This document shows positions 27,301 through 34,565 of a DNA stretch of 64,000 nucleotides, one piece after another. The DNA is taken from NCBI GenBank assembly GCA_945870025.1, contig CAMBQN010000004.1, forward strand, positions 1 through 64,000, written 5' to 3'. Below the pieces are notes generated by a model. That model was not told the origin of the DNA. It did not search any database and was given only the letters and a program-made list of their open reading frames with translations. The number at the start of each line of letters is the position of its first letter. The first letter of the stretch is position 1. The translations under genes were made by a program, and so were the position numbers. The stretch comes from Akkermansia muciniphila (GTDB lineage Bacteria > Verrucomicrobiota > Kiritimatiellia > RFP12 > JAAYNR01).

Positions 27301-29853
27301 TTTGCGCACCACGTCCCCCAGAGTGGCCAAGAGCACCGGCAGCAGGCACAACAGAAGCACGAACAGCGTCCAGAAACCCCTCGGCTCCGGCGTCATCATC
27401 CAGCCGCCGAGCAACAGCAGCAACAGGGCGGGCGGCACCAGACTGCGGCGCAGATTGTCGAAGATCTTCCACCAGCCGAGCGCCGTCAGCGTGTTGGGCC
27501 GACGATGATTGGCCGGACCGAGCACGCGTGGTAAGAGCCAGCCGGCAATCTGCCAGTCGCCCCGGATCCAACGATGGCGACGGCTCATTTCGGCGGCGAA
27601 ACTCGAGGGATGGTCCTCATGCAATTCCACATCGGAAACCAGCGCCGAGCGGGCATAGCCACTTTCCACGAGATCGTGACTCAGGATGAGATTCTCCGGA
27701 AAGCGGCCGGCCGTGGCCTGCTGGAATGCGTCCACGTCGTAGATGCCCTTGCCGACGTAAGACCCCTCGGCAAACAAATCCTGATACACATCGGACACCT
27801 CGCGCGTGTAAGGATCAATTCCCGCTTCGCCGGCACTGAGTTGGGCAAACCGCGAGCGATTGGCCGCGAGCAGACCGATAGGCGTGCGCGGCTGCAAAAT
27901 GGCGTAGCCCTCGACCACGCGGCCGGTCGAGGGATCAAACCACGGCCGGTTCAGCGGATGCGCCATCGTGCCGATGAGTTTGCGGGCGGCATCGCGCGGC
28001 AAACCCGTATCGGTGTCCAAGGTCAGGACGTATCGGATGGTGGGGAGGATCGCCAGGTCGCCGATGATCTCGGAGAACGGGTCGCGTGGACCGCCGCGCA
28101 GCAGCGCGTTGAACTGCTCCAGTTTGCCGCGTTTGCGTTCGTAGCCCATCCAGAGGCGATCGTGCAAATTCCAGACGCGCGGCCGATGGAACAAGTAGAA
28201 GACGGTCACGCCTTCGGGGCTGTACCGCGCATTCAGGGACTGGACGCCGTCGCGCGCCAAGCTCAACAGGTCCGCGTCGTCGGGCTGCAACGGTTCGGCC
28301 GCGTCGCGGAAGTCGGTGAGCAGCGCGTAAAACAGGTTGGGGTCGTGGTTCCCCAAGTAGCGGAGCTCCAGGCCTTCCAGCAAATCGGTTACGGCCGGCG
28401 GCTTGGTCAAGAGCGTGGGGATGACCACCATGGTGCGGCTGGCTGCCGGGATCCCTTTTGAGAAGTCCAGGCGCGGGAGGAGGTGCGGGCCCACCATGAC
28501 ATTCGCCAGCAAGTTCACCAGCGCGACCGCCATCTGCGAGGCGCCGATGATTCCGAGCGCCAGCAACAGCCAGACCCGCCAGTCCTGCCAGCCAAACAGG
28601 CTGACCGGCTGCAGCACCAGACTCGCCGTGGCCGCCGTGAGCACCAACAGGGAGCTGACATAATAGAAGATCGGGCACCGGCGAACCATCTGCGTGAGGG
28701 ACCGGCGGAGGGACCCGCGGACGCGGACGACGCGCTCCAGATCCGGTCGGCCTTTGTCGATGAGGTAGAATCCCGCGTGGGCGGTGCGGGCCTGCGAGCC
28801 GTCGCGGCGGAAGGCTTCCGCCGCGAGTTGGATCGCGGCACGGGCCACGACGTCCTCGGCGACCCCGGCCTGCCGCGACAGGGCTTCCACGCAATGGCGA
28901 TAGCGGTCGCGTGTAACAAAATCCATGTCTTTATACACGTTGGTGGGATCGGTGCGCAGCGTCTGTTCGATGATGCTCGTCGTCTCGACGAATGTCCGCC
29001 AGTCCGTCGCGCTGAGGAAGCGAAGACTGCCGATGCTGTTGCCGATGGACACCTGATCGGCCGCTTGGGTCTGGTTGTCCGCCCGCTGCAATTGCTCGCG
29101 GGTCAGGCCTTGTTCGGCGAGCCGATGTTGGACCCAACTCTCTACGGTGGCCAGCGCCGGGCTTTGCCCCTGCAACCGTCCGCAAAATTCCTCCACGAAC
29201 GGGTTGTTGAACGGCGGTTCGGACTGCGCCATTTCGGACAACACATGCAGGACCGTTGTCGGATCTTTCTCCACTGCCGCCAACAGGCGATCGGCCCACA
29301 GGTCGGCCAGATTCCGATCGCGCCACCGCCGGGCAATGTGCACGGACACGCGCCGCAGGTTCTCGATCAGCCCCAAACGCAGCATGATCGGCACGGCCCA
29401 CAATTCGCCGAGCGTCAGCGGGGTAACCGACTGGTAGGCGGTGATGAAGTGGATGATGTTTTCCGCGTCCACGCGCCCGTCCACGTGGGAGATCAACTCC
29501 AGGGCGATGTCATAAACGCGGGGGAATCCCGCGGCTGCACCCGTCAACAGACGCGGCAACTCGCGGCTATAGGTCCGCGGCAAATGCAGCCGCGTCAGGC
29601 GGATTTGCTGTTCGATCAGATAAAAATTATCCAAGAGCCATTCGCCTGCCGGGGCGATGCGCCGGCCCTCGGCCTCTGCGCCGATCACCAGATCGTATGC
29701 CTGAACGAGTACCTGTTCGTTGTCCGCCAACCGCAGCAACAACCGATTCCGGCCGGGTTTCGGGTCCAACTGATGTTGTCCCGCCAGTGCGACGGCATGT
29801 CGGCGCAACTGCTCGCCGCTGAACAGCTCGGCGCGCAAGGGCGACTCGTTCAC
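21400..29853 (-). CDS. ndvB: Cyclic beta-1,2-glucan synthase (GT84 + GH94, NdvB/Cgs type)
   Basis: 2817 residues, close to the rhizobial and Brucella proteins of about 2800. Seen in order: cytoplasmic N-part; membrane helices around 400-460; GT84 glycosyltransferase with LDTDTGLPRDAARK and RRHRWIRGDWQ (about 760); more helices about 830-990; a glycoamylase-like domain about 1010-1460; and two GH94-type regions, the second with the catalytic-Asp motif GCGDWNDGMN (about 2502). The enzyme polymerises glucose from UDP-glucose on itself, sets chain length by phosphorolysis and cyclises the product, a periplasmic osmoprotective glucan. The start is GTG 29853 with no clear Shine-Dalgarno; the frame stays open 29 codons further upstream without ATG or GTG, so the true start is uncertain. 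No ndvA-type exporter gene is nearby. Confidence 0.93.
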   Translation of the reverse strand: MNESPLRAELFSGEQLRRHAVALAGQHQLDPKPGRNRLLLRLADNEQVLVQAYDLVIGAEAEGRRIAPAGEWLLDNFYLIEQQIRLTRLHLPRTYSRELPRLLTGAAAGFPRVYDIALELISHVDGRVDAENIIHFITAYQSVTPLTLGELWAVPIMLRLGLIENLRRVSVHIARRWRDRNLADLWADRLLAAVEKDPTTVLHVLSEMAQSEPPFNNPFVEEFCGRLQGQSPALATVESWVQHRLAEQGLTREQLQRADNQTQAADQVSIGNSIGSLRFLSATDWRTFVETTSIIEQTLRTDPTNVYKDMDFVTRDRYRHCVEALSRQAGVAEDVVARAAIQLAAEAFRRDGSQARTAHAGFYLIDKGRPDLERVVRVRGSLRRSLTQMVRRCPIFYYVSSLLVLTAATASLVLQPVSLFGWQDWRVWLLLALGIIGASQMAVALVNLLANVMVGPHLLPRLDFSKGIPAASRTMVVIPTLLTKPPAVTDLLEGLELRYLGNHDPNLFYALLTDFRDAAEPLQPDDADLLSLARDGVQSLNARYSPEGVTVFYLFHRPRVWNLHDRLWMGYERKRGKLEQFNALLRGGPRDPFSEIIGDLAILPTIRYVLTLDTDTGLPRDAARKLIGTMAHPLNRPWFDPSTGRVVEGYAILQPRTPIGLLAANRSRFAQLSAGEAGIDPYTREVSDVYQDLFAEGSYVGKGIYDVDAFQQATAGRFPENLILSHDLVESGYARSALVSDVELHEDHPSSFAAEMSRRHRWIRGDWQIAGWLLPRVLGPANHRRPNTLTALGWWKIFDNLRRSLVPPALLLLLLGGWMMTPEPRGFWTLFVLLLCLLPVLLATLGDVVRKPRERAWGLHLGVVLKSLGRQLAEVGLRLSTLPYQAVINLDAILVSGGRMMFTRRGLMLWHTPGYARRNGLTTLADYLQEMWVAPLFAVAGLVGLALMHPGELVVSGPVLLLWLVSPLVGWWISQPLVADQPSLSDAQQTFLRGLARQTWRYFEVLVNAEEHWLPPDNIQEGPPPVVASRTSPTNIGMALLANLAASDFGYLSTDQLLDRTDKTLTTMESLERYRGHLYNWYDTRTLKPLSPHYVSSVDSGNLTGALFTLRAGLLDLKTHPIVSPRVVTGLQDTLDQISSSSVGCLRAKLQSPPPPTVLALLAFLQDFIRDVAALPATGDPDQHWWGQALVRQCHAARADLLFLVSDPRLFDHVPSLQEVAGASIGGERAAERIRKIDQLAQRCTELAAMDFAFLYDPACELLAIGYNVTERRRDPSYYDLLASEARMASFILVAQDQLPQDHWFALGRQLTTHAGAMALLSWSGSMFEYLMPLLVMPTYEHTLLDQTYRAVVARQIEYGRQRGVPWGLSESCYNTTDSHGVYQYGAFGVPGLGFKRGLADDLVVAPYASALALMVAPREACQNLEALAEHGYLGAYGLYEAIDYTPARLPRGKTCVPIHSFMAHHQGMSFLALTYLLLDRPMQRRFLSDPCFKASELLLQERIPKVASPLQPHAAEVSAARRPPSVAATTMRVFSSPHSPIPEVHLLSNGRYHVMATNAGGGYSRWKDLAVTRWREDATCDDWGTFCYLRDATSGALWSSAYQPTRRPSKTYEAIFVQGRAEYRRRDEDMDAHTEIAVSPEDDVEVRRVTLTNRSPRTRTIELTSYAEVVIAPLNTDLAHPAFSNLFVQTEILRDSQAILCTRRPRAPGEIPPWMFHLMTTQGAPSGETSYETDRATFIGRCGSAVHPAAFDKVAPLSNTEGAVLDPIVAIRQGLIIQSDTSANWHIISGMAETRAAALALIARYREPSFAARAFEMAWSHSQLVLRQVQATEAEAQLYAQLAGSVIHANPLHRAGAGILTRNRFGQSSLWAFGISGDLPILLMRIADVHRIDLVRHVLQAHAYWREKGLEVDLVILNEDFSGYRQVLQDRILGLIAAGTEAHRVDKPGGIFLRRSEQLSEEDRVLLQTVARVILTDSAETLAEQVERRAPVTRKVPRFVPTRSMLTATTAAPAQRELVFFNGLGGFTPDGREYVISLAPGQNTPAPWANVLANPQIGTVITESGGAYTWVENAHEFRLTPWHNDPVGDTSGEAFYIRDEQTGQFWSPTPLPARGSGTYVCRHGFGYSVFEYTQLGITSELWTYVAMDAPVKLVVIKVRNRSGRTRRLSVTGYWELVLGQWRHSNLMHVVTEIDPNTGALFARNVYNREFAGKTVFVNVSDAARTLTGNRTEFLGRNGTPANPAALRQTQLSGQTGASLDPCAALQVAFDLADGEERELVFVLGAGNSADEAQQLVRQFSGPASARLALESVWEFWKRTLGVVYAETPDPALNLLVNGWLEYQTLAGRYWGRSGYYQSGGAYGFRDQLQDTTALLHAAPWTAREHLLRCAGRQFREGDVQHWWHPPTGRGVRTHCSDDYLWLPYAACRYVKMTGDTGVLDERVSFLEGRPVNADEESYYDLPQRSGEDGTLYEHCVRAIKRGFQFGEHGLPLIGCGDWNDGMNLVGEKGKGESVWLAFFLYDVVQRFAELARRRGDSEFADQCIHQAEQLQQNIEEHGWDGDWYRRAYFDDGTPLGSATNEECQIDSIAQSWAVLSGAANPARARMAMEGMDQRLVRRDSRLIQLFDPPFDKSEREPGYIKGYPPGVRENGGQYTHAAIWAVMAFAELGETERAWELFSLLNPIRHATDMTEVNRYKVEPYVVAADIYSVAPHIGRGGWSWYTGSAGWMYRMIVETLLGLRLEADQLRMIPRLPRAWQSLKLHYRYRDTFYHITVKRVGVETARPLCITVDGKEQPDATIHLVDDHREHAVEVKVR

Positions 29854-29949
29854 GCGTGAGCGCGAAAGCGTCTGACTGACTTTCCAGCTTTGCCAGCGTA
29901 ACGATAGGGGAGGTTTGTTGTTTTTAATTCTGTAATCCGATCATTATTG

Positions 29950-31089
29950 TTACTGATGGTGCTCCAAAGCCTCCATCAGCTTGTCGAACGGATGGTTGAA
30001 TTTCGTGACGCCTTCGTCCTCAAGTTGCTGGGTCACCTGGTCGATGTTGATACCGAGTTCATGCAATCGCTTCAATACGCGCGCGGCTTCGCCGACATCC
30101 TTTACGAGCCGGGCTTTCGGTTCTCCGTGGTCGCGGTAGGCGTCAAGGGTTTCCAGCGGGGCCGTATTCACCGTGTCCGGTCCGATGAGGTCCTCGATGT
30201 ACTTCACGTCACTGTAATCCGGGTTCTTGGTGCCGGTGCTGGCCCAGAGCAGCCGCTGGGTGCGAGCGCCCTGCGCGGCCAGAATCCTGAACCGGCCGCT
30301 ATCGAATATCTCTTTGTAGATCTGGTAGGCCATCTTCGCGCTGGCGACCGCCACTCGCCCCCGCACTTCCTTGGCGAGGTCCGCCTGTTTACCCCCTTGC
30401 GCGAGGGTTGTTTCCAGCAACGGATCAACCCGCGCATCAATACGGCTCACAAAGAAACTGGCTACCGAAGCCACGTAATTCACAGGCTGCCCGTGGGCCG
30501 TGCGCGCTTCGATGCCGGCGATGTAGGCTTCCGCCACCTGCCGGTAGCGAGGCAGCCCGAAGAGCAAGGTCACGTTGACGTTGATGCCCTCGCTGATGAG
30601 TTGCCGGATGGCGGGCAGCCCTTCGGTTGTGGCGGGAACCTTGATGAAGACGTTGGGCCGGTTCAGGGCGCCCCACAACCGGCGGGCTTCCTGGATCGTG
30701 CCGTGTGTGTCGTGCGCCAGGTGGGGATTCACCTCCAGGCTGACATACCCATCTTTGCCGTCCGTCCTGTTGTAGAGAGGACGAAACACGTCGGCGGCGC
30801 TCTGCACGTCGCGCTGGCTGAGCGCCTCATAGATTTCCTTGGCGGTCTTTGCCTTGAGCGCCATGGCGCGAATGTCTTCGTCGTAATCATGGCTCTCCAC
30901 AATAGCCTTCTCGAAGATAGATGGATTCGAGGTCATCCCCCGCAGTCCATCCTGCTCGATCAAACGCCGAAGCCCATCACCGGCGATCAGATCGCGTCGG
31001 ATGTAGTCCAGCCAGATGGACTGTCCGAATATTCCCAATTGTTTCAGAGAGCTTTTCGTCCTTGTCAACGGTGTCATGGAATCAGACAT
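29950..31089 (-). CDS. tal: Transaldolase
   Basis: 379 residues, the long bacterial class. Conserved segments: GMTSNPSIFEKAI, Schiff-base Lys in NVFIKVPAT, NVTLLFGLPRY, SVASFFVSRIDARVD, and LLWASTGTKNP near the end. It transfers a dihydroxyacetone unit from sedoheptulose 7-phosphate to glyceraldehyde 3-phosphate in the pentose-phosphate pathway. It is the first gene of the minus-strand group ending at ptsI, and with phosphoketolase it could complete a carbon-conserving shunt. Two starts are possible (31089, or an in-frame ATG four codons on at 31077); neither has a strong Shine-Dalgarno. Confidence 0.95.
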   Translation of the reverse strand: MSDSMTPLTRTKSSLKQLGIFGQSIWLDYIRRDLIAGDGLRRLIEQDGLRGMTSNPSIFEKAIVESHDYDEDIRAMALKAKTAKEIYEALSQRDVQSAADVFRPLYNRTDGKDGYVSLEVNPHLAHDTHGTIQEARRLWGALNRPNVFIKVPATTEGLPAIRQLISEGINVNVTLLFGLPRYRQVAEAYIAGIEARTAHGQPVNYVASVASFFVSRIDARVDPLLETTLAQGGKQADLAKEVRGRVAVASAKMAYQIYKEIFDSGRFRILAAQGARTQRLLWASTGTKNPDYSDVKYIEDLIGPDTVNTAPLETLDAYRDHGEPKARLVKDVGEAARVLKRLHELGINIDQVTQQLEDEGVTKFNHPFDKLMEALEHHQ

Positions 31090-31392
31090 GGCGTGACTTT
31101 CTGTTTTTCCGTTGTTTTGTGACGGTGTTCATGTTGCGCTATGGGCTAATCGGCCGCCATGGGGTTTAACCCTACCGTCTACCATCGGGTGGATTGACCA
31201 CCGTCTACCATCGTCTCGTCTATAACTTGGACAATTTGTCGCAGTTACCCTTGAGTTTGAACGCGGCGCAGCCGCGCGGCTGGTAAACCGCTTACATTCG
31301 GAGATCGGACGATTCTAAATGTTGTATTTCTGCGATACGATTGGCACGTCACATGCTTTCATGCTCATTGTCATTACAGCAAAGGGGTGCAC
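31090..31392. other. Divergent intergenic region
   Basis: About 300 bp between the transaldolase start (minus) and the TPR protein start (plus). It carries the palindromic motif and direct repeats at 31159-31213 and the Shine-Dalgarno AAAGGGG (31381-31387). It must hold two divergent promoters, but I cannot place -35/-10 boxes with confidence. No gene seen. Confidence 0.5.
31159..31213. repeat. Palindromic motif plus a 14-bp direct repeat
   Basis: ATGGGGTTTAACCCTACCG (31159-31177), a copy of the dispersed motif with the best palindrome (GGGTT-T-AACCC). It runs into ACCGTCTACCATCG at 31174-31187, which recurs exactly at 31200-31213. The direct repeat could be remnant target-site or element-end sequence, or a tandem binding site. 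Confidence 0.55.
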
Positions 31393-34300
31393 ATGGGTAT
31401 CAGCAGGTTTTTCGCTGTTATTTTGGCGATTGGACTTTCCGTCGGTGCGGCATGGTGTCAGCAGGTCGCCACCCCGACGACCGCTCTCGATCCTGCGTTG
31501 GACCGGTATTACAGCGCCAATGCGCTCTACAATAAAAAGTTGTACGTTTTGGCAGTACAGGAATACGACGCATTTCTGAAACAGAATCCTGCCCACGCGA
31601 AAGCGGATCTGGCGCGCTTCGGTCTGGCGTTGAGTTATTTCGGGGCGGCCAAGTACGCCGAGGCCGAACCGATCCTGGCCGAACTCGGGCGCACGGGCAA
31701 GGCTGGCGAGCCTGAGCAACTGGCGCTCATGCGCGGTCAGTGCCTGATGAAACTGAACCGAGTTCCTGACGCAGAGAAGGTCTTTGAAGGCGTGGCTGCC
31801 GGCAGCGCGCGGAAACACCATCCGGCCGCCTTCTCAGCCATGGCCGAGGTCTCTTTTGTGCAAGGCAAGTGGCCTCAGACCCTTCAGTGGGCCGATAAAC
31901 TGCTGGCTGTGAGCAGCAACGACGTCTGGAGCTGCCGGGCCGCTTATCAGGCGGCTTATGCGTGTCAGCAGCTTCGGCAGCACGAGGCCGCCATCCAGCG
32001 GCTGCGCGATCTGATCCCCCGGCTCAAGGACGATGCGGCGCTCGCCAGCCAGTCCTCTTTTCTGCTCGGCGAGTGTTGTCGCGAGATCGGCCGCCACGCC
32101 GACGCCGTCTCCGCCTACGGCATCGCCCTTTCCAACGCACAGGATACCGCTGCCGTGGAGATTCAGTTTCGCGTGGGTGTTGCCCATCTCGAAATGGGGA
32201 AACCATCCCCCGCGATCGAGGCGTTCCGTCAGGCGCTGGAAAAGAAACCCCCGGCGGAACTGAAAGACAAGGTGTCCCTGTATCTCGGCCGCGCCATGGT
32301 CGAGTCCGGCGATCCGAAGGGCGCCAGCCAGATCCTCCAGCCGCTGACGCAGGTGAATCCGCGCAGTGCCGTTTCCGCAGAAGCGTCGCTCTGGCTGGCG
32401 CGAGCCATGGTGCGTCAGAAACAGTCCAAGGAGGCCGTCACCTTTCTGGGGCAGGCCATCTCCCAGCATCCGGGCCAGCCCCTTCAGGCCGACCTCTATT
32501 TCGAGGCCGGCAACCTCCATGTGGAGGCGCGCCGCTATCCCGAGGCCTCCTCCTGTTTTGCCGCCATCATGCAGCAGTTTCCGGCCTGGCCGCAAACGAA
32601 CGACGTCTGGCGCCTGCAGTCTGTCTGCCTGCATCATCAGAAGCAATATGAGCAGAGCCTCACGTTGTGCGATGCCTTCCTCACACGATTTTCTGCCGAT
32701 TCCCGCAAGGCCGAAGTGGCTTTCGTGAGAGCCGAGAATCTTTTTCTCCTAAACCGTCTCGATCCGGCGGCGACGGCTTATCTGGCGATCGCCGCCGCGT
32801 CGCCGGACCAGCCTTCCGCCGACATCGCCCTGTTTCGTATCACGCTGATTCACTACAAGACCAACGCTTGGGAGAAGGCGGTCGAGTCGGGCCAATCGCT
32901 TCTGCAGCGACAGCCGAAGGGGGACTTCTTTGCCCCCCTGGCCTTCCTGGTGGGCGATGCCGCTTTCCGCCTGGAGCAATGGAGCCGGGCGGCCACCAAT
33001 CTGGCCGTGTTTGTCCGGCAGTCCACCACGGGGAAGGAGGAGAACCTGGACACCGCGCTGACGGAACTGGGCGTATCACACCTGAAGCAGGCCAGGACCA
33101 ATGAGGCGCTGGAGCAGTTCGCCGCAGTGGCCACGCGATTTCCGCAAAGCCGGCATACGCCTCTGGCGCTGGGCGAGACCGGCCGCCTCCGGTACGAGCG
33201 GGGAGAATGGGTCCCCGCGCGTCAGGCTCTGGAAGTCCTCCTGACCGGGTTTCGCGAGGCACCGCAGCGGGCTGCGGCGGAGTACTACCTGGGCTGGATC
33301 GCACGCGCCGAAAAGAAGCAGGACGAGGCCGCTCGGCGATTCGAGACCGTGATGACGACCTATCCGAAAGATCCGCTGGCTCCGGATGCGGCTTTTCAAC
33401 GCGGATTGCTTTACCTCGCCCTGGACAAATATTCCGAGGCGAACGCCGCCTTCGATCAGTTGCTTCAGCGTTTTCCCAATCATCCCCGCGCGGATCTGGC
33501 GCTGTTTTCCATGGGTATAGCCCTGGCCAGGACCCAGAAGTGGCAGGCCGCTGCCGCCGTCTTGCAGCAGTACCGGGAAAAATATCCCAAGGCTGAGAAT
33601 GACGACCGTGTGCTGTACGAACTGGCCTGGTGCGAGAAGGGCCTGAACCGCCCCGCCGAGGCGGCCAAGCGGTACCAGGCCCTGATCACGGCACATCCGC
33701 TGAGCGACTTGGTCGTCAAGAGCCGGACCGAAATGTCCGAGCTATCCTTCGATGCCAAGGAATACGACAAAACCATCGCTGAACTAACGCGCTCTCTGGA
33801 GGGATTGAAGGACGGGAAACTCAGGGAAGAGGTTGTTTATCGTCTCGGATCGGCGCACTTCAACAAGGGCGATTGGGCCGCCGCCGCCGGAGTTCTCGAG
33901 ACGTTCCTGGCCGAGTTCAAGACCTCGCCTCTGCTGGCTTCTGCGTTCTTCCAGGCGGGCGAAGCCAGACTGCGGCTCGGCGAGAATGCCGCCGCCCGTG
34001 CGCACTTTGCGGCGGCGGTGGTGGCGGCCCAGGGCGCATCGAAGCCGCCGCAGGTGGCAGATCCCAAGGTTCATGAATCGGCCCTCCTGCGTCTCGGCGA
34101 GGCGCACGGTCTGCTGGAGGAGTGGGATGCCGCCGTCCGCGTCAGTGGACAATTTCAGCAGCAGTACCCGAAGAGTCCGTACCTGAAGTTGGTGATGTTT
34201 AACCAGGCGTGGGCACTGGAAAACCTCAAGCGCTACGAGGACGCCATCAAGCTGTTCCGGACGGTGGTCGACGCCAAGGAACGGGACGTTCTCTCCGCCC

Positions 34301-34563
34301 GCTGCCAGTTCCATATCGGCGAATGCCTTTACGGATTGCGGCGCTATGACGAGGCGCTCGTGGAATTGATCCGGGTTCAAGCGAACTACGGACATGAGGA
34401 GTGGACCGTGAAGGCGCTTCTGGAAATGGGGCGGGTGCTGGAAGCCAAGGGCGACAAGACGAAAGCGCAGGAGCAGTATAAGGAAGTGATCAAGCGGTAT
34501 CCCAAGCATGATGCGGCCAAGACGGCCAAGGAACGGCTTGACGGGATCAGGATGACGTTGTAG
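31393..34563 (+). CDS. Exported TPR-repeat protein
   Basis: 1056 residues from ATG 31393 (AAAGGGG five bases upstream; an in-frame GTG two codons earlier is less likely). A signal peptide (FFAVILAIGLSVGAAWCQQ) precedes tetratricopeptide repeats that fill the protein, recognisable by the A..Y...L...P.....A...LG pattern (for example KYSEANAAFDQLLQRFPNHP, KTKAQEQYKEVIKRYPKHD). The composition resembles the C-terminal TPR part of CpoB/YbgF, which works with Tol proteins. The next three genes encode a giant envelope protein, ExbB and ExbD, with a 2-bp gap to the giant, so this is probably the periplasmic scaffold of the same system. Substrate unknown. Confidence 0.85.
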   Translation: MGISRFFAVILAIGLSVGAAWCQQVATPTTALDPALDRYYSANALYNKKLYVLAVQEYDAFLKQNPAHAKADLARFGLALSYFGAAKYAEAEPILAELGRTGKAGEPEQLALMRGQCLMKLNRVPDAEKVFEGVAAGSARKHHPAAFSAMAEVSFVQGKWPQTLQWADKLLAVSSNDVWSCRAAYQAAYACQQLRQHEAAIQRLRDLIPRLKDDAALASQSSFLLGECCREIGRHADAVSAYGIALSNAQDTAAVEIQFRVGVAHLEMGKPSPAIEAFRQALEKKPPAELKDKVSLYLGRAMVESGDPKGASQILQPLTQVNPRSAVSAEASLWLARAMVRQKQSKEAVTFLGQAISQHPGQPLQADLYFEAGNLHVEARRYPEASSCFAAIMQQFPAWPQTNDVWRLQSVCLHHQKQYEQSLTLCDAFLTRFSADSRKAEVAFVRAENLFLLNRLDPAATAYLAIAAASPDQPSADIALFRITLIHYKTNAWEKAVESGQSLLQRQPKGDFFAPLAFLVGDAAFRLEQWSRAATNLAVFVRQSTTGKEENLDTALTELGVSHLKQARTNEALEQFAAVATRFPQSRHTPLALGETGRLRYERGEWVPARQALEVLLTGFREAPQRAAAEYYLGWIARAEKKQDEAARRFETVMTTYPKDPLAPDAAFQRGLLYLALDKYSEANAAFDQLLQRFPNHPRADLALFSMGIALARTQKWQAAAAVLQQYREKYPKAENDDRVLYELAWCEKGLNRPAEAAKRYQALITAHPLSDLVVKSRTEMSELSFDAKEYDKTIAELTRSLEGLKDGKLREEVVYRLGSAHFNKGDWAAAAGVLETFLAEFKTSPLLASAFFQAGEARLRLGENAAARAHFAAAVVAAQGASKPPQVADPKVHESALLRLGEAHGLLEEWDAAVRVSGQFQQQYPKSPYLKLVMFNQAWALENLKRYEDAIKLFRTVVDAKERDVLSARCQFHIGECLYGLRRYDEALVELIRVQANYGHEEWTVKALLEMGRVLEAKGDKTKAQEQYKEVIKRYPKHDAAKTAKERLDGIRMTL

Positions 34564-34565
34564 GC

